Origin: an uncultured Eubacteriales bacterium
GTDB lineage: Bacteria; Bacillota; Clostridia; Christensenellales; Borkfalkiaceae
DNA length: 64,000 nt
Assembly (NCBI GenBank): GCA_905207235.1
Contig: CAJLKN010000003.1
Location: 1-64,000 of the forward strand
Reading direction: 5' to 3'
A program made the translations under genes and the position numbers. Below are positions 58,834-64,000 of the stretch, piece after piece (the first letter of the stretch is position 1; every line of letters starts with the position of its first letter). The notes beneath the pieces are model-generated. The model was given only the letters and a program-made list of their open reading frames with translations. It had not been told where the DNA came from and made no database searches.

Positions 58834-60351
58834 ATGGAAAACAATCAGCAGATTTTAACCGAAGAGGAAGAGGCGGAGCGCCTCGCCGAGCAGGCGCGCA
58901 TCAGGCGCGAAAAGCTTGCAAAGCTCATCGAAGAGGGCAAGAACCCCTACGAAAAAACCAAGTACGAAGTTACCCAGAATTCAACTTCCATAAAGAATAA
59001 TTTTGAAGCGCTCGAGGGCAAGGAAGTTTCCATCGCGGGAAGATTAATGTCCCGCCGCATAATGGGCAAGGCTTCGTTTTCGCATATCTCCGACAGAGAC
59101 GGGCTCATTCAGATTTACGTCAAGCGCGACGACGTCGGCGAAGAGGACTATATGTCCTACAAAAAGGACTACGACATAGGCGATATCGTCGGCGTTAAGG
59201 GCTACGTGTTCAAGACGCAGACGGGCGAAATTTCTGTGCATTGTTCGCACATCGAAATGCTGTCCAAGTCCCTCCTTCCCCTGCCCGAAAAGCAGCACGG
59301 TCTGACCAATATGGACATAAAGTACCGCCAGCGCGACCTCGACCTCATCGTCAACCCCGAGGTCAGAAACACCTTTATCGTCCGCTCGAAGATACTCAAA
59401 GAAATACGTGCCTACCTCGACAACATGGGCTATCTCGAAGTCGATACGCCCGTTCTTACCACGCTCGAAATCGGCGCGGCTGCGCGCCCCTTCAAGACGC
59501 GCCACAACGCGCTCGACATCGATATGTACCTTCGCATAGAGACCGAACTCTACTTGAAGAGGCTGATTGTCGGCGGGCTCGAAAGGGTTTACGAAGTGGG
59601 CAGAATTTTCCGCAACGAGGGAATGGATGCCTTCCACAACCCCGAGTTCACATCGGTTGAAATGTACCAGGCATACACCGACTACAAGGGCATGATGGAC
59701 CTCATAGAGGACCTTTACAGGACGGTAACTTTAAACGTCTGCGGCACGGCGGAGATAACCTATCAGGGCACGCGCGTCGATATGGGTTCGCCCTGGAAGC
59801 GCATGACCATGAAGGAGGCGGTAAAGGAATACTGCGGCGCCGACTACGACGCATGGTCGGACGACGCTGCGGCGCGCGCTGCGGCTAAGGCGCTCAACTG
59901 CGAAGTGCCCGAGGGCGAAAGGGCTACAAAGGGGCACGTTCTCATAGCGCTGTTCGAAGCGTTCGTCGAGGACAAGCTCGTTCAGCCTACGATTATCTAC
60001 GACTATCCCGTCGAAAATTCTCCCCTCGCAAAGCGCAAGGCGAGCGATCCCGCGTTTACAGAGAGGTTCGAATATTTCATCTGCGCCCACGAATTCGGCA
60101 ATGCGTTCTCCGAGCTCAACGACCCCATCGACCAGAAGCAGCGCTTCATAAAGCAGATTGAGGAAAAGAAGGCTCAGGACCCCGAAAGCAAAGCGCAATT
60201 AGACGAGGACTTCATAACCGCGCTTGAATACGGTCTTCCCCCCACGGGCGGGCTTGGATTGGGCGTGGACAGGCTTGTAATGCTGCTTACGGACAGCCCC
60301 ACAATAAGGGACGTAATACTCTTCCCCACAATGAAACCCCGCCGTCAGTAA
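58834..60351 (+). CDS. lysS: Lysyl-tRNA synthetase, class II
   Basis: 505 residues. OB-fold anticodon domain (VSIAGRLMSRRIMGKASFSH), class II motif 1 to 3: RSKILKEIRAYLDNMGYLEV, RVYEVGRIFRNEGMDAFHNP then EFTSVEMY, and GLPPTGGLGLGVDRLVMLLT. Downstream of greA by 22 bases, an order shared by many Firmicutes. Confidence 0.97.
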   Translation: MENNQQILTEEEEAERLAEQARIRREKLAKLIEEGKNPYEKTKYEVTQNSTSIKNNFEALEGKEVSIAGRLMSRRIMGKASFSHISDRDGLIQIYVKRDDVGEEDYMSYKKDYDIGDIVGVKGYVFKTQTGEISVHCSHIEMLSKSLLPLPEKQHGLTNMDIKYRQRDLDLIVNPEVRNTFIVRSKILKEIRAYLDNMGYLEVDTPVLTTLEIGAAARPFKTRHNALDIDMYLRIETELYLKRLIVGGLERVYEVGRIFRNEGMDAFHNPEFTSVEMYQAYTDYKGMMDLIEDLYRTVTLNVCGTAEITYQGTRVDMGSPWKRMTMKEAVKEYCGADYDAWSDDAAARAAAKALNCEVPEGERATKGHVLIALFEAFVEDKLVQPTIIYDYPVENSPLAKRKASDPAFTERFEYFICAHEFGNAFSELNDPIDQKQRFIKQIEEKKAQDPESKAQLDEDFITALEYGLPPTGGLGLGVDRLVMLLTDSPTIRDVILFPTMKPRRQ

Positions 60352-60400
60352 GACGAAAATATTTGCGGAGCCGCGCCGCGGCTCCGCGCAAGTTTACATA

Positions 60401-61753
60401 ATGCTTTACAATTACGAGATACTCAACCAGCTTAATAAATACAAGGGCAAGGACCGCAACAGAATGCACATGCCCGGGCACAAGAACGTCTTTTCGTTTT
60501 CCCGCGCATTCCCCGTCGCTCCGATAGATATTACCGAGCTGAGCTTTTCGGACGATCTGCAATGTCCGCACGGCGTCATAGAAAAGGCGCAGCGCGACAT
60601 AGCCGAAATAGTCGGCGCAAAGAGGGCGTATATCACCACCGACGGCTCGACTTCGGGCGTGATGGCGTGCGTATATGTCGCCTCCAAACTCGGCAACAAA
60701 TTGATTGTGCCCCGCAATTCGCATAAAAGCGTTTATAACGCCTGCCGCATACTCGGCGTCGAACCCGTAATAGTGCAGGGCGCGGAGTGCGAAGGCGTTC
60801 TTCTGCCGCCCGACCCCGAACTCATAGAAAAGCTAATCGTCAACGACGTCAACATAGCGGGCATGATTGTAACTTCGCCCGACTATTACGGCAATATAGC
60901 CCCCCTCGAAGACTATGCAAAGGTGCTCAAAAAGCATTCGAGGCATCTTTTCTGCGATGGCGCGCACGGCGCGCACCTCGGGGTGGAAGAGGGGCGATAC
61001 GGCTACTGCGGCGTTTATGCCGACATGTGGGTGGACGGCGCGCACAAAACTCTCCCCGCGCTTACGCAGGGCGCATACGTGTGCGTCAACGACCTCGGCA
61101 TAGCCGACCTCGCCGAAGAGGCTCTCTCCGTTTTCAGGACGAGTTCCCCCAGCTATCCAATAATGGCTTCGGTGGAATACGGCGTAAAATATTACAAGAA
61201 CAACCCTAAAATCGCCGAAAGGGCAAAGAATGCCGCGGCGGAATTCAAAAATCAGCTTTCGTCGCTTACATTCTATCCCTCGCAGGACTGGACAAAGATT
61301 GCGGTCGATTTCAAACCGCTGGATATTTCGCCCGACATCGCGCAGGCGAAACTCGAAAAGCGCGGCATATATCCCGAAATGAATGATGGAAGATACCTTT
61401 TGTTCTATCTCTCTCCGTCAACCGAGCCCGCTCATCTCAACGAAGTAAAAAATTTCTTCATGTGGCTCGTAACGCAGAAAAAGCTGCGCGGAACTTATAA
61501 GGACAAAAAGCCCCTGCTTCCCCCCGCCGACAGAACTTACAGCTATCTTTACGCATTGAAGAGCCGCGCGGAGTGGATACCCTTAAAGGAGAGCAAGGGC
61601 AGAATGTGCTCCTCAAACTGCGGCATAACGCCGCCCTGCCTGCCCGTCGTGGTTGCGGGCGAGATCATAACCGACCGCGCCGTCGAACTGCTTTCGTCCA
61701 GCGCGAACACATTCGGGCTGGTCTCTGGCAAAATAAAAGTGGTAAAAAAATGA
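60401..61753 (+). CDS. Orn/Lys/Arg decarboxylase family protein (YaaO-like)
   Basis: 450 residues: NRMHMPGHKNVFSFSRAFPV, ITTDGSTSGVMACVYVASKL, CDGAHGAHLGVEEG, and the PLP-lysine motif VDGAHKTLPALTQGAYVCVN. Fold type I basic amino acid decarboxylase, possibly arginine or lysine to polyamine precursors. Its TGA overlaps the tmk ATG (ATGA), the yaaO-tmk arrangement of Bacillus. Confidence 0.92.
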   Translation: MLYNYEILNQLNKYKGKDRNRMHMPGHKNVFSFSRAFPVAPIDITELSFSDDLQCPHGVIEKAQRDIAEIVGAKRAYITTDGSTSGVMACVYVASKLGNKLIVPRNSHKSVYNACRILGVEPVIVQGAECEGVLLPPDPELIEKLIVNDVNIAGMIVTSPDYYGNIAPLEDYAKVLKKHSRHLFCDGAHGAHLGVEEGRYGYCGVYADMWVDGAHKTLPALTQGAYVCVNDLGIADLAEEALSVFRTSSPSYPIMASVEYGVKYYKNNPKIAERAKNAAAEFKNQLSSLTFYPSQDWTKIAVDFKPLDISPDIAQAKLEKRGIYPEMNDGRYLLFYLSPSTEPAHLNEVKNFFMWLVTQKKLRGTYKDKKPLLPPADRTYSYLYALKSRAEWIPLKESKGRMCSSNCGITPPCLPVVVAGEIITDRAVELLSSSANTFGLVSGKIKVVKK

Positions 61754-62379
61754 AGGGCAAACTGATAACTTTCGAGGGCTGCGAAGGCTCCGGCAAAAGC
61801 ACCCAGCTCAAACTGCTCGCCGAAAAACTCGACAAAGCGGGCGTCGACTATATTATGACGCGCGAACCGGGCGGCAGCGACATAGCCGAACAGATACGTT
61901 CAATCATTCTCGACGGCAAAAACTCCGCCATGTGCGACGAGTGCGAAGCGCTTTTGTACGCCGCCGCGAGGGTGCAGCTTTTAAAGGAAATTATAATACC
62001 CGCGCTCGAAAGCGGCAAGCTCGTCGTGTGCGACAGATACGTCGATTCCTCGCTCGCCTATCAGGGCATTGCGCGCGGACTGGGCGAAGATTTCGTCGCC
62101 TCGATAAATTCCGCCGCGCTGGGCGATTATGCGCCCTATATGACGATATTTCTCGATATCTCGCCCGAAGACGCATTCAGGCGCAAGCACGGCGCGGACA
62201 AGGACGACAGAATGGAACAGCTCGGCATTGCCTTCCACAAAAAGGTTTACGAAGGCTACCTAACTCTTGCGGCAAAATATCCCCGCATACGCGCGGTGGA
62301 CTGTTCGGGCAGCAAGTATCAGACGAGCGAAAAAATCTGGCAGCTCCTCGTCGAGAGCGGCGCGGTACAGGTTAAATAA
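61750..62379 (+). CDS. tmk: Thymidylate kinase
   Basis: 209 residues from MKGKLITFEGCEGSGKSTQL (P-loop), DR(Y/H) motif CDRYVDSSLAYQGIARGLG, and the LID region RRKHGADKDDRMEQ. Start fixed by ATGA overlap with the decarboxylase. Phosphorylates dTMP. Confidence 0.96.
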   Translation: MKGKLITFEGCEGSGKSTQLKLLAEKLDKAGVDYIMTREPGGSDIAEQIRSIILDGKNSAMCDECEALLYAAARVQLLKEIIIPALESGKLVVCDRYVDSSLAYQGIARGLGEDFVASINSAALGDYAPYMTIFLDISPEDAFRRKHGADKDDRMEQLGIAFHKKVYEGYLTLAAKYPRIRAVDCSGSKYQTSEKIWQLLVESGAVQVK

Positions 62380-62583
62380 AGCCTGAACGCGGCGTTACAG
62401 GTTAAAGTTATATAAATCGCACACCTTAAAATATCAGTGCTTAAAATATCAGCGCGGCAAGCGCAAAAAAGCTGCGCAATGCGCGGAAAGCTAGCGGCAT
62501 AAAAGCGCAAGAGCTGAAAATACAAATAAGCGCAAAATGCGCAAAATTATGCGCGAACGAAAGTTGCGCGCACGGCGGTTGAT
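62380..62583. other. tmk-holB spacer with short direct repeats
   Basis: GTTACAGGTTAAA recurs from the end of tmk, and CTTAAAATATCAG occurs twice. No gene. Confidence 0.4.
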
Positions 62584-63513
62584 ATGTACACATTGTTGTC
62601 TCAGACAACTGCATATAAAATTTTAAAAGGCGACGTAAGGGCAAACCGCGCCTCGCACGCCTATCTTTTGTATTTTCCCGACGCGGCAAACCTGCGCCGC
62701 GCGCTCAAATTTTTCGCCGTCGCTCTGTGCGGCAAGGATATGTCCTCGCGCGAAGGCGGACTGATTATGTCCGAAAGTTTTTCGGACGCGAAAATTTATC
62801 CCGCCGAGGGCAAAAAGCTGTCGGTTGCGGACGCGGACGACATCGCCTCCGACTGCGCGTTAAAGCCCATAGAGGGCGATAAAAAGATATTCATAATTTC
62901 GTCATTCGAGGAAGCGTCTCCCGTCGTACAGAACAAACTTTTAAAGGGTCTGGAAGAGCCGCCCTCGGGCGTGCATTTTCTTCTCGGCGCAACGACGCTC
63001 TCGCCCGTGCTTCAAACGGTAATCTCGCGCGTGAGGCTTCTGGAAATTCAGCCTTTCACCCCGTCTGATATAGCCGCCGCGCTCGACCGCGCGGGAGGGG
63101 ATAAAGCGCGCAATGCCGCCGCCGCAGAGAGTTGCGGAGGAGTGCTCGGCGAAGCGCAGGCTATGGTCTCGGGCGCGTGGTTCGACGAAATTTTAACCGC
63201 CGCGGAGGAAATTTCCCGCGCGGATACCATCGAAAAAGCGGGCGCAATATGCCTTAAATACGGCGAAACGGCGCGCAAGGAAGAGCTTTTGCGCCAGGTT
63301 CAGCGCATATATTTTAATCGCCTTTCGGACTGCGCTAAGAGGGGCGCGAAGGGCGACGGAGCGTTTGTGCTTCCCGCGCTCATTTTTGCGGTGCGGGCGG
63401 TCAACGACGCCCTCGCCGATTTAAAGTTCAACGCGAATTTTTCCAACCTTTTATACGATTTCGCGCTCAAAGTCATTACGGAGAACAACAGATGGAAAAA
63501 ATTGTCGGCATAA
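62584..63513 (+). CDS. holB: DNA polymerase III delta prime subunit
   Basis: 309 residues. ASHAYLLYFPDAANLRRALK in place of a working P-loop (usual for delta prime), KIFIISSFEEASPVVQNKLL, KGLEEPPSGVHFLLGATTLS, VISRVRLLEIQPFTPSDI. Clamp-loader component. Downstream of tmk as in Bacillus (tmk-darA-holB), without darA. No SD is evident before the ATG. Confidence 0.9.
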   Translation: MYTLLSQTTAYKILKGDVRANRASHAYLLYFPDAANLRRALKFFAVALCGKDMSSREGGLIMSESFSDAKIYPAEGKKLSVADADDIASDCALKPIEGDKKIFIISSFEEASPVVQNKLLKGLEEPPSGVHFLLGATTLSPVLQTVISRVRLLEIQPFTPSDIAAALDRAGGDKARNAAAAESCGGVLGEAQAMVSGAWFDEILTAAEEISRADTIEKAGAICLKYGETARKEELLRQVQRIYFNRLSDCAKRGAKGDGAFVLPALIFAVRAVNDALADLKFNANFSNLLYDFALKVITENNRWKKLSA

Positions 63514-64000
63514 AATTCAAAAACAGCGCAAAGGTGTATTACTTTGCCCCCGGCGACGGCGAATACGAAAAGGATACGGATGTAATCGTCGAAACCTCGC
63601 GAGGGCTGGAATACGCCACCGTCGCCATACCTCCTTGCGAGGTGGAGGAGGATAAAATAGTTTCCCCCCTCAAGCCCATAATACGCAAGGCTACGGACAA
63701 AGACAGGGAGACCGTCGCGCGCAACGAGGCGCGCAAGGACGGCGCGATAAAGCTCGCCCGCGAAAAGGCGGAAAAGTGCGGGCTGGAAATGAAGATTATT
63801 GACTGCGAATTCACATTCGACGGCAGCAAAGTAATATTTTATTTCACCGCCGAGGGCAGGGTAGATTTCAGGGAGCTCGTAAAGGAGCTTTCCGCCGCCT
63901 TCCGCCTGAGAATTGAGCTGCGCCAGATAGGCATACGCGACGAGATAAAGATGATAGGCGGTCTTGCGCCCTGCGGCAGGGAATGCTGCTGCTCGAGCTG
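63492..64000 (+). CDS. ricT: PSP1/RicT (YaaT) family protein, 3' end beyond window
   Basis: The first 169 codons: MEKIVGIKFKNSAKVYYFAP, ETVARNEARKDGAIKLAREK, VIFYFTAEGRVDFRELVKEL and IGIRDEIKMIGGLAPCGREC then CCSS. The PSP1 domain with its Cys cluster (CGRECCC) is present. RicT with RicA and RicF stimulates phosphorelay and RNA maturation in Bacillus. Overlaps holB by 22 bases. Confidence 0.93.
   Translation, partial: MEKIVGIKFKNSAKVYYFAPGDGEYEKDTDVIVETSRGLEYATVAIPPCEVEEDKIVSPLKPIIRKATDKDRETVARNEARKDGAIKLAREKAEKCGLEMKIIDCEFTFDGSKVIFYFTAEGRVDFRELVKELSAAFRLRIELRQIGIRDEIKMIGGLAPCGRECCCSS

Overview
The window looks like a chromosomal segment around the replication origin of an anaerobic, spore-forming Clostridia-type Firmicute (moderate to low GC, AT-rich spacers). 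Sporulation and germination genes (spoIIR, sleB, ypeB, yyaC), a GTP-type PEP carboxykinase and a reduced, overlapping F-type ATP synthase operon point to Clostridia and perhaps to the Christensenellales-like uncultured groups; the finer placement is inference. Genes left of about 44.8 kb lie mostly on the minus strand and genes right of 45.35 kb mostly on the plus strand. The intergenic region between rsmG and dnaN carries DnaA-box-like 9-mers and is the best oriC candidate, although dnaA is not beside it.

Layout. 1-5.4 kb: an RHS/YD-repeat protein running off the left edge, a small holin-like membrane protein and a Com-like zinc-ribbon protein. 6.1-8.2 kb: an ArsR-regulated cassette (ArsR, a Cys-rich mini-protein, and a DUF5714 domain joined to a uracil-DNA-glycosylase-like half). 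8.8-15.9 kb: the ATP synthase operon atpBEF-A-GDC. It has no atpH; instead two tandem copies of the delta-subunit C-terminal domain are fused to the N-terminus of alpha. 15.9-24 kb: a plasticity zone tied to tRNA-Leu(UAA), with truncated tRNA copies, a MITE-like element, an integrase fragment, fragments of likely defence genes (AAA ATPase, DUF1998/DrmB-like), an intact NERD-helicase, a GntR-ABC exporter operon, a PNPOx-like protein, an ADP-ribosylglycohydrolase, a MutT and four tRNAs. 24.2-28.9 kb: a GH43 glycosidase, then spoIIR and sleB-ypeB. 29-32.3 kb: a decayed cluster in which small two-helix membrane proteins alternate with short remnants of RHS core sequence, which I read as an orphan immunity-gene array. 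32.4-40.1 kb: a DUF2156-GNAT fusion, parB and parA (unusually separated), ftsH, several parS-like sites and yyaC. 41-44.8 kb: a lipoprotein with a zinc-protease motif, another copy of the small membrane protein family, a SLOG protein and rsmG. 45.3-49.6 kb: dnaN, rpmH, rnpA, yidD, yidC, jag. 50-56.4 kb: a small XRE protein, pckA, several hypothetical proteins and a YiiX-like amidase. 56.4-64 kb: Lrp plus aminotransferase, greA, lysS, a decarboxylase, tmk, holB and the 5' part of ricT.

The most unusual elements are the delta-CTD duplication fused to AtpA (with a matching internal repeat at the end of subunit b), the RHS-remnant/small-membrane-protein array with repeated poly-T frameshifts, the tRNA-Leu 5'-half satellite with truncated defence genes, an intergenic GCATATATGC palindrome present in about eight copies between 40.7 and 54.6 kb, and the ArsR-DUF5714 chimeric cassette. 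All family assignments are by eye from motifs; no database search was run.
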